Shown: piece after piece, positions 38,558 through 46,711 of the stretch
How the letters are laid out: each line of letters begins with the position of its first letter
Numbering within the stretch: the stretch's first letter is position 1
Assembly: GCF_019263585.2 (NCBI RefSeq)
Contig: NZ_JADQDF010000001.1
Span: 3,472,001-3,536,000, forward strand
Direction of reading: 5' to 3'
Origin: Pseudonocardia oceani
GTDB taxonomy: Bacteria > Actinomycetota > Actinomycetes > Mycobacteriales > Pseudonocardiaceae
DNA: 64,000 nucleotides
The notes under the pieces: model-generated
What the model was told of the DNA's origin: nothing
Database searches by the model: none
What the model saw: only the letters and a program-made list of their open reading frames with translations
Program-made: the position numbers and the translations under genes

Positions 38558-38926
38558 GTGGTCGGGGTGAAGGACGACGGGCGGCCGCTGTTCCTGCGCA
38601 TCGCGGAGCAGATCGAGGGCTCGATCGTCGACGGCTCGCTCGCCGAGGAGGCGCAGGTGCCGTCCACCAACGAGCTCGCCGCCTTCCACCGCATCAACCC
38701 GGCCACCGCGGCCAAGGGCGTCAACCAGCTCGTCGCCGACGGGGTGCTCTACAAGAGACGGGGGATCGGCATGTTCGTCGCCACCGGCGCGCGCACGCTG
38801 CTGCTGGAGCGCCGCCGCGAGGAGTTCGCGCAGGAGTACCTGGCGCCGCTGCTGGCGGAGGCCCGCAAGCTCGGCATGGACGCCGACCAGGTCAGGAAGA
38901 TGATCGACACGTGGGAGGAGGCATGA
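38558..38926 (+). CDS. GntR-family regulator, YtrA type
   Basis: A 122-residue short GntR regulator. The winged helix (PLFLRIAEQIEGSIVDGSL; VPSTNELAAFHRINPATAAKG) is followed by only a 40-residue helical dimerisation tail, as in YtrA. Such proteins repress their own ABC operon. Start GTG 38558 or GTG 38567. The stop overlaps the ATPase pseudogene start (ATGA). Confidence 0.88.
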   Translation: MVGVKDDGRPLFLRIAEQIEGSIVDGSLAEEAQVPSTNELAAFHRINPATAAKGVNQLVADGVLYKRRGIGMFVATGARTLLLERRREEFAQEYLAPLLAEARKLGMDADQVRKMIDTWEEA

Positions 38927-39648
38927 CGGTCAGGACGGTCGGGCTCACCCGGCACTACGGCGCGGTCGCGGCGCTCGACGGCGTCGACGCCGTGTTCGCC
39001 GAGGGCGCGGTGCACGGCCTGCTGGGCGCCAGCGGCGCGGGCAAGACGACGCTGCTGCGGATCCTCGCGGGGCAGGAGGTCCCCTCCGCGGGCACGGTCA
39101 CCGGGGTGGACGGAACGGTGTGCCTGGTCCGCGAGGACCAGGAGCACCCCGACAGCTACCGCGTCTCCCAGGTCCCGCGCGTCGCTGACGCTGCTCGATG
39201 AGAGCCCTACCTCGGCCTCGACGCCGTCGCCCGCGCCACGCTGTCGCAGGTGCTGATGGCCGACTATGCCGAGCACCCGCGCACGATCGTGCTGTCCAGC
39301 CACCTGATCGACGAGGTCGCCGACCTGCTGGAGCACGTGGTGGTCCTCGACCGCGGCCGGGTCGTCCTCGACGACGACGTCGACGCCCTGCGCGGGCGCG
39401 CCGTCACCGTCAGCGGGCCGGCCGGGTCCGTCGAGCGGTTCGTCGCCGGGTGCGGCGAGCTGCACCGCGAGGGGCTCGGGTCGACGCTGCGCGTCACCGT
39501 CGTCGGTGCGCCCGCGGCGGTCCCGCCCGACCTGGAGGTCACGCCCGTGACGCTCCAGCAGCTCATCGTCCACACCGCGACCGCACCGTCCAGGCGATCC
39601 GCATCCGCCGCGTCCGCTCCGGATGCCGACCCGGGGGAGGCCCGGTGA
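38923..39648 (+). pseudogene. Broken YtrB-type ABC ATPase gene (internal deletion plus frameshift)
   Basis: The start overlaps the GntR stop and GGAGGAGG precedes it. The first 92 codons encode an intact Walker A region (GASGAGKTTLLRIL) up to SYRVSQV. The next 60 or so codons expected, including the ABC signature, are missing. A Walker B remnant TLLDE then appears in a second frame, followed by two extra bases (AG) and an in-frame TGA at 39199-39201. The original frame resumes as PYLGLDAVARATL, then SSHLIDEVADLLEHV to 39648. The product cannot be a working ATPase. The permease downstream is intact. Confidence 0.85.
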
Positions 39649-40319
39649 GCTCCGTGCTCGACATCGTCCGTCTGCAGTTCCTCGACCGCCGCATCCTGCT
39701 CGGGACGGCCCTGGGCACGGTGGTGTTCGTCGCGCTGGGGGTGGGCCTCTCCGCGGTCGACGTCGCCTCGCAGGGCAGCTTCGGGAGGGGTTTCGCGTCC
39801 GGCGTGGTCGGCGGCTGGTACGGCGCCGTCGCCGCGGTCCAGTTCACCGGGATCGTCCGCCAGCTCCCGTTCACCGTCGCGATGGGCCGGAGCCGCAGCA
39901 GCTTCTACCTGGGGACGCTCCTGTCGTTCCTCGTGCAGGTGCTGTTCCACGGCGTGCTGCTGTCGCTGGCGCTCGCCGTGGAGCGGGCGACCGGCGGATG
40001 GGGCGCCGGCATCGCGTTCCTGGGCACGAGCTGGGCGGACGCCGGCAACCCCGTCGGCCAGTTCCTCGTGTTCGCCGCGCCCTTCGTGCTGACGTTCCCG
40101 ATGGTGCTGCTCGCGGCCGTCGTCCAGGTCCGGTTCGGCGGGGTCGGCCTCGCCGTCGCGGCGGTGTTCGCCGGGGCCGGTGCCTTCTTCGTGCTGATCG
40201 GGGTGGGTCTGCTGACGGTCGGCGCGCCGCAGACGGTGTTCCAGTCGCTCATGCTGGCGGCCATCGGGGTGCTGTACGCCGTGGTCGGCTGGTTCGTGGT
40301 GCAGCGCGCGGCGGTCTGA
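39645..40319 (+). CDS. ABC transporter permease (YtrC/D-like) left without its ATPase
   Basis: A 224-residue membrane protein with about six hydrophobic segments, starting with the cytoplasmic VLDIVRLQFLDRR. The GTG at 39645 overlaps the pseudogene stop (GTGA), and GGGGGAGG lies five bases upstream. It was evidently the membrane half of the GntR-controlled ABC exporter. The reading frame is still open, so the ATPase loss is either recent or replaced by another ATPase. Confidence 0.8.
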   Translation: MSSVLDIVRLQFLDRRILLGTALGTVVFVALGVGLSAVDVASQGSFGRGFASGVVGGWYGAVAAVQFTGIVRQLPFTVAMGRSRSSFYLGTLLSFLVQVLFHGVLLSLALAVERATGGWGAGIAFLGTSWADAGNPVGQFLVFAAPFVLTFPMVLLAAVVQVRFGGVGLAVAAVFAGAGAFFVLIGVGLLTVGAPQTVFQSLMLAAIGVLYAVVGWFVVQRAAV

Positions 40320-40339
40320 CCGCCCGGGCACCGCGCCGT

Positions 40340-40374
40340 CCTGCCCGGTCATCCCGCCGGGGTGGTCGGGCAGG
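40340..40374. terminator. Bidirectional hairpin between convergent genes
   Basis: Eight-base perfect outer arms (CCTGCCCG and complement), with further inner pairing, lie between the permease stop at 40319 and the Uma2 stop at 40381. It probably ends both transcripts. Confidence 0.6.
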
Positions 40375-40380
40375 GCCCGT

Positions 40381-40956
40381 TCACAGCAGGGCGTCGAGGT
40401 CGAGGACGAGGGGGAAGGGCCGGTCGGTGCGGTGGCTGCCCTGGACGGCACCGCCGTCGGCGTACCCGAACTCGCCCGCGAGGTGGCAGGCGAGCAGTGA
40501 CACGGGTTCCTCCGGATCGAGGACCCAGTAGTGCGGGATGCCGGCGTCGGCGTACTCGGCGCGCTTCGCCACGTTGTCCGTCCGGCCGGACCCCGGAGAG
40601 AGGACCTCCACGACGATGACGACCTCGGACGCGCGGATCAGGCCGCCTTCGTGCCGCTGGCGCAGACGTGCGTCGCGCTGCACGACGATCAGGTCCGGCC
40701 GCCGCACGAACCCGGGCCGGTCGGGGGCAGCGAGCTGCAGGTCCACGTCGATGTCGAGGATGACGACCAGGTCCGGTGGGAGTTGGGGCTTGAGCTGGTC
40801 CCTCATCTCGGCCGCCACCCAGTTGTGGTCGGCCAGTGGGCTGGGCGTGATGACGACCCTCCCCTCGATCAGCTCCGAGTAACCGGGCTCGATCTCGCCG
40901 AGCTCCAGGTACTCGGCCACGGTCAGGAGGCGGGGGGGTGCCGACGGGTGCGCCAT
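40381..40956 (-). CDS. Uma2-family (DUF820) putative endonuclease
   Basis: A 191-residue PD-(D/E)XK-fold protein of the Uma2 family. The catalytic core is visible as RRPDLIVVQRD, then EVVIVVEVLSPGS and KRAEYADAGIPHYWVLDP with a conserved lysine. The biological role of the family is unknown although it is abundant in cyanobacteria and actinobacteria. ATG 40956 has AGGAGGA upstream. Stands alone. Confidence 0.87.
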   Translation of the reverse strand: MAHPSAPPRLLTVAEYLELGEIEPGYSELIEGRVVITPSPLADHNWVAAEMRDQLKPQLPPDLVVILDIDVDLQLAAPDRPGFVRRPDLIVVQRDARLRQRHEGGLIRASEVVIVVEVLSPGSGRTDNVAKRAEYADAGIPHYWVLDPEEPVSLLACHLAGEFGYADGGAVQGSHRTDRPFPLVLDLDALL

Positions 40957-41018
40957 GGACGGGTCCTCCTCGGTCTCGTCGAGAGTGTGGCACTCAGGCC
41001 CGACACTAGGGTCCGAGC

Positions 41019-42053
41019 ATGCACTCCTTCGTCTACGACGCCCTGCCGGTGCGGGTGGTGTTCGGGTCCGGTACCGCGCGCACGGAGCTGGCCGGGGAGG
41101 TCGGGCGGCTGGGGGCGGGGGCCGTGCTGATGATCGCCTCCGAGCGCGACGCCGAGCGCGTCCGCGCCCTGACCGCCCCGTTCGCCGAGCGCGTCGCGGG
41201 CACGTTCACCGCGGTGCGCGAGCACGTGCCGGTGGCCACCGCGGAGGCGGCGCGGGCGGCCGCGGCGGGGGCCGACGCCGTCGTCTGCATCGGCGGCGGG
41301 TCGACGGTCGGGGCGGCCAAGGCCGTCGCGCTCACCACGCGGCTGCCGATCCTCGCCGTGCCCACGACGTACGCGGGCTCGGAGGTCACGCCGGTCTGGG
41401 GAACCTCGGGGAACGGCGTCAAGACCACCGGCACCGATCCGGTGGTGCTGCCGCGCACCGTCGTCTACGACCCGGAGCTGACGGCGACGCTGCCGCCCGC
41501 GCTGGCGACGGCGAGCGCGCTGAACGCGATGGCGCACTGCGTCGAGGCGTTCTGGGCGCCGCGGCGCAACCCGGTGAGCTCGGCCGTCGCGGAGGAGGGG
41601 GTGCGCGCCCTGGCCGACGGGCTGCGCGACGGCGCCCCCGCCGACCTCCTGCTGGGCGCCTACCTCGCCGGCACCGCGTTCGCGGCCGCCGGGTCGGGGC
41701 TGCACCACAAGCTCGCGCACGTGCTCGGCGGGCTGGGCATGCCGCACGCCGCCACGCACGCGGTGCTGCTGCCGCACGTGCTCGCGTTCAACGCCCCCGG
41801 GTCGCCGGACGCCGCCGCGCGGATGGCGCGCGCCCTGCGTGCGGACGACGCCGTGGCCGGCCTGCGCGCCGTCGCCGACGCCGCGGGCGTGCCGCACGGC
41901 CTGCGCGAGCTGGGCCTGCGCGAGGACCAGCTCGACGAGGTCGCCGACCGGACCGAGCCGGTCGTGCCGGCCGACAACCCGGTGCCGGTCGGCGGCGGCG
42001 CGCTGCGCCGGCTCGTGCGGGCGGCCTGGTCGGGCGATGCCCTGCAGCAGTAG
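41019..42053 (+). CDS. Maleylacetate reductase (iron-alcohol dehydrogenase fold)
   Basis: A 344-residue NAD(P)H-dependent reductase that turns maleylacetate into 3-oxoadipate in chloroaromatic and resorcinol pathways. Family features are RVVFGSGTA, CIGGGSTVGAAKAVAL, PTTYAGSEVTPVWG, and ALNAMAHCVEAFW with HHKLAHVLGG as the metal-region histidines. The ATG at 41019 follows TAGGGT (41007-41012) by six bases, so it is probably leaderless. The usual partner, an intradiol dioxygenase, is not in the window. Confidence 0.9.
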   Translation: MHSFVYDALPVRVVFGSGTARTELAGEVGRLGAGAVLMIASERDAERVRALTAPFAERVAGTFTAVREHVPVATAEAARAAAAGADAVVCIGGGSTVGAAKAVALTTRLPILAVPTTYAGSEVTPVWGTSGNGVKTTGTDPVVLPRTVVYDPELTATLPPALATASALNAMAHCVEAFWAPRRNPVSSAVAEEGVRALADGLRDGAPADLLLGAYLAGTAFAAAGSGLHHKLAHVLGGLGMPHAATHAVLLPHVLAFNAPGSPDAAARMARALRADDAVAGLRAVADAAGVPHGLRELGLREDQLDEVADRTEPVVPADNPVPVGGGALRRLVRAAWSGDALQQ

Positions 42054-42068
42054 GCCCGCGACGGACGG

Positions 42069-42515
42069 TCAGGCGGTGTAGACGATCGCGCGCCGGTGCA
42101 GGAACTCGGCCAGCGCGGCGAGCCGGTTGAGCCGGCGGCGCTGGCCGTAGGCCGACAGCGGCCCGACGACGCCCTGCACGAGCTTCCCGGCCGGCCCCGA
42201 GACCTCGGCCGTCATCGTCACCGTGCAGCGCTGGTCGCCGTGCGGGGTGATGAGGTCGGCGTAGTCGAGGCGGTGGCCGGCGGCGCGGGAGGTCCAGCGG
42301 ATGCCGCGGCCGGGCTCGCACCACGTCACCTCCATGACGGTGCCCGGGCCGAACCACGGCGTGATCGTGCCGCTCCAGCTCGCGTCCTGGATGACCTCGC
42401 CCGCGCAGTCGACGCGCCGGATGTGCGGGGACCACAGCCGCCACGCCGCCACGTCGGTGAGCACGGCGTGCGCCACGGCGGCGGGAGCGGCGACGGTCTG
42501 CTCGGTTCGGATCAC
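42069..42515 (-). CDS. SRPBCC (START-like) family protein
   Basis: A 148-residue helix-grip-fold protein of the polyketide-cyclase-like type: TEQTVAAPAAVAHAVLTDVA, WSPHIRRVDC, a long central beta-sheet and a C-terminal helix (QRRRLNRLAALAEFL). It binds a hydrophobic ligand; the reaction is unknown. GTG 42515 is preferred because TACCGT (42522-42527) lies six bases upstream. It is divergent from a second SRPBCC gene at 42551. Confidence 0.82.
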   Translation of the reverse strand: MIRTEQTVAAPAAVAHAVLTDVAAWRLWSPHIRRVDCAGEVIQDASWSGTITPWFGPGTVMEVTWCEPGRGIRWTSRAAGHRLDYADLITPHGDQRCTVTMTAEVSGPAGKLVQGVVGPLSAYGQRRRLNRLAALAEFLHRRAIVYTA

Positions 42516-42550
42516 CTGTCCACGGTAGGCCCCGGGAGGCGCCGACGCCC

Positions 42551-42955
42551 GTGTTCCTCGACGATCGGGGAGTGGAAGCCGGAACACGGGCGCGGGGTGC
42601 GGCGACGCCCGCACTGGCGTGGGAGCGCTACGCCGATCCGGGGCGGTGGGCGGGCTGGGCCCCGCAGATCCGCCGCGTCGATACCGCCGCCCCGCGGATC
42701 GCGCCGGGGGCCACCGGCACGGTCCACGGGCCGCTGGGGGTGCGGGTCGCGTTCGTGATCACCGCGGTGGACGAGGCCGCGCGCACGTGGGCGTGGGACG
42801 TCCGCCTCGGCCCGCTGCGCCTGCACCTCGTGCACGGCGTCGAGGACGACCCGGGCGGCTGCGCCACCTGGCTGACGGTCCGCGGCCCGGCGCCCGTGCT
42901 CGCCGCCTACCTCCCCGTGGCGTGGATCGCGCTGCGCAACCTGGTGCGGCCCTAG
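42551..42955 (+). CDS. SRPBCC family protein
   Basis: A short protein (134 residues from GTG 42551, or 127 from GTG 42572) with the SRPBCC pattern PALAWERYADPGRWAGWAPQIRR at about residues 20-42, VRVAFVITAVDEAARTWAWD, and LHLVHGVEDD. It is shorter than its divergent neighbour but seems complete. The ligand is unknown. GGGAGG at 42532 is rather far from either start, so the start is uncertain. Confidence 0.75.
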   Translation: MFLDDRGVEAGTRARGAATPALAWERYADPGRWAGWAPQIRRVDTAAPRIAPGATGTVHGPLGVRVAFVITAVDEAARTWAWDVRLGPLRLHLVHGVEDDPGGCATWLTVRGPAPVLAAYLPVAWIALRNLVRP

Positions 42956-43031
42956 TCGTACCGATCGGAGGTGCCGGCCCGAACGGCGGACGGCGGGGGC
43001 CGCGGCTGCGCGCGGGATACCCTCGGTCCGG

Positions 43032-43829
43032 GTGACCGGCCCCGGCGATCGGATGGTGATGGGCGCGACGAACGGCATCGGCCGGTCCGGGGGCGTGCAG
43101 TCGCTCGACCGGGCCTTCGCGCTGCTCGAGCACCTCGCCGACGGCGACCTCGCGCTCTCCGAGCTCGCCGTCCGCTCCGGGCTGCCGCTGCCGACGATCC
43201 ACCGGATCGTCCGCACCCTGGTGGCGTCGGGGTACGTGCGGCAGCTGCCCTCGCGCCGCTACGGGCTCGGGCCGCGGCTGATCGGGCTGGGTGAGGCGGC
43301 GTCGCGGATGCTGGGGTCGTGGGCGCAGCCGCAGCTCGCCGCGCTCGTCGACGCCGTCGGGGAGACCGCGAACATGGCGATGCTCGACGGCGACGCGGTC
43401 GTCTACGTGGCGCAGGCGCCCTCGCGGCACTCGATGCGGATGTTCACCGAGGTCGGCAGGCGCGTCCCGGTGCACTGCACGGGCGTGGGCAAGGCGCTGA
43501 TCGCCGGGCTGCCCGAGCCCGACGTGCGCGCGCTGCTGGCCCGCACCGGGATGGCGGCGCAGACACCGCACACGATCACCGACCCCGACGCGCTGCTGCG
43601 CGAGCTGGAGCGGGTCCGCCGCCAGGGCCACGCCGTCGACGACGCCGAGCAGGAGCTCGGGGTGCGCTGCGTCGCCGTGGCCGTGCCGGGCGTGCCGTCG
43701 CCGACCGCGGTGTCGGTGTCGGGGCCCGAGTCGCGCGTGACGTGGGCGGCGGTCGAGCAGATCACGCCGGTGCTGCACGCGGCGGCGGTGGCGCTGGGCA
43801 GGGAGCTGTCCGGGCGGGTGGCGCGGTGA
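43032..43829 (+). CDS. IclR-family transcriptional regulator
   Basis: A 265-residue regulator with an N-terminal winged helix (SLDRAFALLEHLADGDLALSELA; LPLPTIHRIVRTL) and the C-terminal ligand-binding GAF-like domain (VPVHCTGVGKALIAGLPEP; LGVRCVAVAVPG). IclR proteins sense aromatic or small carboxylic acids. Start GTG 43032 follows TACCCT (43018-43023) by eight bases; ATG 43053 is possible. The next gene overlaps it by four bases. Confidence 0.9.
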   Translation: MTGPGDRMVMGATNGIGRSGGVQSLDRAFALLEHLADGDLALSELAVRSGLPLPTIHRIVRTLVASGYVRQLPSRRYGLGPRLIGLGEAASRMLGSWAQPQLAALVDAVGETANMAMLDGDAVVYVAQAPSRHSMRMFTEVGRRVPVHCTGVGKALIAGLPEPDVRALLARTGMAAQTPHTITDPDALLRELERVRRQGHAVDDAEQELGVRCVAVAVPGVPSPTAVSVSGPESRVTWAAVEQITPVLHAAAVALGRELSGRVAR

Positions 43830-44347
43830 CGGCGGGCGAGGTCCCGCCCGCGCTGGCGGCCTACCTCGCCGAGTTCCACCGGCACGCGCACCGGCTCGGG
43901 CAGGTCTCGCGCCTGGAGGTCGGGTCGCGGATCTGGACGCACTGCGCCGCGCACGCCGGCCCGGGTGCGTCCGACGAGGACGTCGCCGCGGCGCTCGCCG
44001 AGCTGGGCCCGCCCGCCGATCTCGTGCGCGCCGAGCTCGAGCGCAGCGGCGAGCGGCCCGACCCGTTCCGCACGCGCGACCTCGCGCCGGTGCACCTGTT
44101 CGCGGCGTCGCTGCTCACGCTCGGCGTCGGCGCGGTCGTCGGGCTGGTGCTGCTGTGGTGCTCGCGCGCCTGGCCCGTCGGGCACAAGCTCGCGGCCACC
44201 GCGCTCGTCGTCGCCGGGGTGCCCGTCGTGCTGGCGTTCCTGCCGGGCGCGGCCGGCGTCGCCGTCGGGGCCCTGGTGGTCGGGCCCGCGCTGGCCGCCG
44301 CGCACCTCGCCGTCGCGCGCCGGTTCGTCCGCGACCGGAACCCGTGA
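43826..44347 (+). CDS. Small membrane protein with an N-terminal cytoplasmic domain
   Basis: A 173-residue protein. Residues 1-80 (PPALAAYLAEFHRHAHRLGQ; VAAALAELGPPADLVRAELE) resemble the cytoplasmic part of DUF1700/HAAS-type membrane proteins. Three or so hydrophobic helices follow. Its GTG start overlaps the IclR stop, so the two are co-expressed. Function unknown. Confidence 0.7.
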   Translation: MTAGEVPPALAAYLAEFHRHAHRLGQVSRLEVGSRIWTHCAAHAGPGASDEDVAAALAELGPPADLVRAELERSGERPDPFRTRDLAPVHLFAASLLTLGVGAVVGLVLLWCSRAWPVGHKLAATALVVAGVPVVLAFLPGAAGVAVGALVVGPALAAAHLAVARRFVRDRNP

Positions 44348-44394
44348 CGGATTCCTGACGGGAGCTGTCAGGGACCGCTCCTAGCGTCCTCACC

Positions 44395-44886
44395 ATGACG
44401 AGCTGGACGGACTTCACCACGGGCGCCCCCCGCATCTCGACGATCTTCCGACGACGCCACGCCGCGACCGGGAAGCTGTGCCTGCTCGCGACGGTGCGCG
44501 CCGACGGCTCCCCGCGGATCAGTCCCATCGAGCCCAGCGTGTTCGAGGACCGGCTGTGGCTGATCGGGATGCCCGACACGACGAAGTTCCACGACCTGCA
44601 CCGGGACCCGCGCTTCTGCCTGCACACCGCCACCGTCGACACGCAGGTCGGCGACGGCGACGCCAAGCTGTTCGGCTCCGTGTCCGACGTCCGCGACACC
44701 GACCTGCACCAGCGCTTCGCCCAGGACCTGTTCGACCGGAGCGGGTTCGACCTCCGCGGCGAGGTGTTCGGCCACTTCTACGAGGCGCACGTCACCGGCG
44801 CATCCGCGGTGGAGCTCGTCGACGGGCACATGGAGGTCACGATCTGGAAGCCCGGCGAGGCGGAACGGGTGGTGCGCAAGCACTGA
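44395..44886 (+). CDS. Pyridoxamine 5'-phosphate oxidase-like FMN-binding protein
   Basis: A 163-residue split-barrel protein: GKLCLLATVRADGSPRISPIE is the FMN-binding start of the PNPOx-like fold, and KFHDLHRDPRFCLHTATV is the second block. Members bind FMN, F420 or heme. True pyridoxamine phosphate oxidase is longer. The ATG at 44395 follows TAGCGT (44382-44387) by seven bases, a leaderless arrangement. The nitrile hydratase genes follow on the same strand after 19 bases. Confidence 0.85.
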   Translation: MTSWTDFTTGAPRISTIFRRRHAATGKLCLLATVRADGSPRISPIEPSVFEDRLWLIGMPDTTKFHDLHRDPRFCLHTATVDTQVGDGDAKLFGSVSDVRDTDLHQRFAQDLFDRSGFDLRGEVFGHFYEAHVTGASAVELVDGHMEVTIWKPGEAERVVRKH

Positions 44887-44905
44887 GGAGCGGTAGGAAG
44901 GGGTG

Positions 44906-45211
44906 GTGAGCCGCATCAACGACGTCGGCGGGATGACGGGCTTCGCCGCGATCGTCGAGGAGCCCGACGAACCGCCCTTCCACGACGACTGGGAGGCGCA
45001 CGTCTTCGCGCTCAACGGCGCCCTGATCCGCCGGGGGATCTACAACCTCGACGAGTTCCGCGACGCCCAGGAGCGCCTGCCCGTCGGCGAGTACCTGGCC
45101 GCCTCCTACTACGAGCGGTGGTTCGCCGCGATCCGCACCCTGCTGGCCGAGAAGGGCGTGGTCGCGGCGGCCGACCTGGCGCTCCCGGGTGACGGGGACC
45201 CGCATGCCTGA
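44906..45211 (+). CDS. Nitrile hydratase beta subunit, N-terminal half (split beta)
   Basis: A 101-residue protein matching the N-terminal domain of nitrile hydratase beta: SRINDVGGMTGFAAIVEE, WEAHVFALNGALIRRGIYNLDEFR and YLAASYYERWFAAIRTLLAEKG. The C-terminal barrel is a separate gene just downstream, as in thiocyanate hydrolase and the toyocamycin nitrile hydratase ToyJKL. I prefer GTG 44906 over 44903, as AGGAAGG then has better spacing. It overlaps the next gene by eight bases. Confidence 0.85.
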   Translation: MSRINDVGGMTGFAAIVEEPDEPPFHDDWEAHVFALNGALIRRGIYNLDEFRDAQERLPVGEYLAASYYERWFAAIRTLLAEKGVVAAADLALPGDGDPHA

Positions 45212-45494
45212 CCGCTTCCCGCCCGGCGCGCGCGTGCGCACCCGCACCGGCGACCCCGACGGGCACACGCGCCTGCCCCGCTACGCCCGCGGCGCCGTCG
45301 GCACCGTCGTCGAGCGGGCCGGGACGCACCCGCTGGCCGACGAGCGGGCGCGCGGCCGCGCCGGCGAGCCCCGCGGCGTCTACCACGTCCGCTTCCCCGC
45401 GGCCGCGCTGTTCGGCGCGGGCGACCACTCCGTGGTCGTCGAGCTGTGGGAGGACTACCTGCACGAGGTCGACCCCGAGGAGGTGCCGTCGTGA
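45204..45494 (+). CDS. Nitrile hydratase beta subunit, C-terminal half (split beta)
   Basis: A 96-residue SH3-like barrel equal to the C-terminal domain of nitrile hydratase beta: RFPPGARVRTRTGDPDGHTR, LPRYARGAVGTVV, YHVRFPAAALFG and VVELWEDYLHEV. ATG 45204 overlaps the end of the N-terminal-half gene, and its TGA (45492-45494) overlaps the GTG at 45491 expected to start alpha. The order N-beta, C-beta, alpha matches the three-subunit enzymes. Confidence 0.87.
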   Translation: MPDRFPPGARVRTRTGDPDGHTRLPRYARGAVGTVVERAGTHPLADERARGRAGEPRGVYHVRFPAAALFGAGDHSVVVELWEDYLHEVDPEEVPS

Positions 45495-46080
45495 GCGGTG
45501 ACCCGCCGGTTCGACGATCTCGGCGCAGGTCCGGCACGTCGAGTCGCTGCTCGAGTCGCGCGGCCTGCTCGACCCGGGCGAGATCGACACCCGCATCGAC
45601 GAGTTCCTGGCCGGGGGCACGCCCGCCAACGGGGCACGCATCGCCGCCCGCGCCTGGACCGACCCCGGCTTCACCGACCGCCTGCTCACCGACGCCAACG
45701 CGGCGATCCGGGAGGTCGGCCTGTCGATGGCGGGCGGGCTGCAGGAGCAGCGGCTCAAGGTCGTCGCCAACACCCCGCACGAGCACCACGTCGTGGTCTG
45801 CACGCTGTGCTCCTGCTACCCGATCGCGCTGCTCGGCCCGTCGCCCACCTGGTACAAGAGCGAGGCCTACCGCTCACGGGTGGTCCGCGACCCGCGCGGG
45901 GTGCTGCGGGAGTTCGGCCTGGAGCTGCCCGACGACACGGCGATCACGGTGTGGGACGCGAGCGCCGAGTCGCGGTACATGGTGCTGCCGCGCCGCCCCA
46001 TCGGCACCGACGCGCTGACGGAGCCCGAGCTCACCGCACTCGTCACGCGCAAGGGGCTGATCGGCACCGCGGCGGTGTGA
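45491..46080 (+). pseudogene. Nitrile hydratase alpha subunit, Co-type, frameshifted near its start
   Basis: From about 45502 one frame encodes a nearly complete alpha subunit: VRHVESLLESRGLLDPGEID, ANGARIAARAWTDP, the metal motif CTLCSC (45799-45816; T in position two indicates a cobalt rather than iron enzyme), WYKSEAYRSRVVRDPR and RYMVLPRRPIGT. The frame has a TGA at 45499-45501 and no ATG, GTG or TTG before 45727. The expected start, GTG 45491 overlapping the beta stop, is in another frame. One lost base within the first dozen codons would explain this. It is either a real null mutation, a sequencing error in a GC run, or a case of ribosomal slippage. Confidence 0.8.
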
Positions 46081-46084
46081 GGGG

Positions 46085-46711
46085 TCAGGCCCCCGGTCGG
46101 TCCAGCCCCGCGGCCAGCTCGGCCAGCGCCGAGTCGACGTCGGCCCGCAGCACGTCGAGCGAGGGCGTGGCGTCGGCCGGGTCGCCCCCGAGCCACCGGT
46201 CCAGCGTGACCCGCAGCGCCGCGAGCGCGGCGGCCGCGCACAGCGCCGGGTAGACCGGCGACACCCCGCCGCCGACGCGCTCGGCGATGGCCGCGGCGAG
46301 CGCGGTCTCCTGCCGCGCCAGCACGGCGAGCTGGTGGGGCACCAGCGACGGCGCGGAGCGGATCAGGCGCAGCGCGGCGAGGTGGTCGCGGCCGGCGGCG
46401 TCGGTGCGGTCCATGACGACGAGCACCGCCTCGCGCAGCGCCCCGAACACCGACTCGCCGCGGGGCCGCGACCGGAACTCCGCGACGAGCGCGTCGGCGC
46501 CGGCGGCCGACGCGGCGAGGATCGCGTCCTCCTTGCTGGGGAAGTGGTTGAAGAACGTGCGCAGCGCGACGTCGGCCTCGGTCGCGATCCGCTCGACGGT
46601 GACGTGCTCGACGCCGTGCCGCACCGCCAGGCGCAGGGCCGCCGCGCTCACGGCGGCCCGCGTCGCGAGCTTCTTGCGCTCGCGGCGGCCCGGCGGTGCG
46701 GGGGCGCTCAC
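46085..46711 (-). CDS. TetR-family transcriptional regulator
   Basis: A 208-residue TetR-type repressor: the helix-turn-helix is at residues 10-57 (VERIATEADVALRTFFNHFPSKEDAIL), and the ligand domain follows. The GTG start at 46711 overlaps the stop of the P450 gene by four bases, so regulator and P450 are one transcript. It likely responds to a P450 substrate or product. Confidence 0.88.
   Translation of the reverse strand: MSAPAPPGRRERKKLATRAAVSAAALRLAVRHGVEHVTVERIATEADVALRTFFNHFPSKEDAILAASAAGADALVAEFRSRPRGESVFGALREAVLVVMDRTDAAGRDHLAALRLIRSAPSLVPHQLAVLARQETALAAAIAERVGGGVSPVYPALCAAAALAALRVTLDRWLGGDPADATPSLDVLRADVDSALAELAAGLDRPGA

Noticed and set aside
45498..46253. A 251-codon plus-strand frame across the nitrile hydratase alpha region
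   Set aside because: It reads Arg/Ala/Pro-rich without family motifs, while another frame holds the alpha subunit with its CTLCSC motif.
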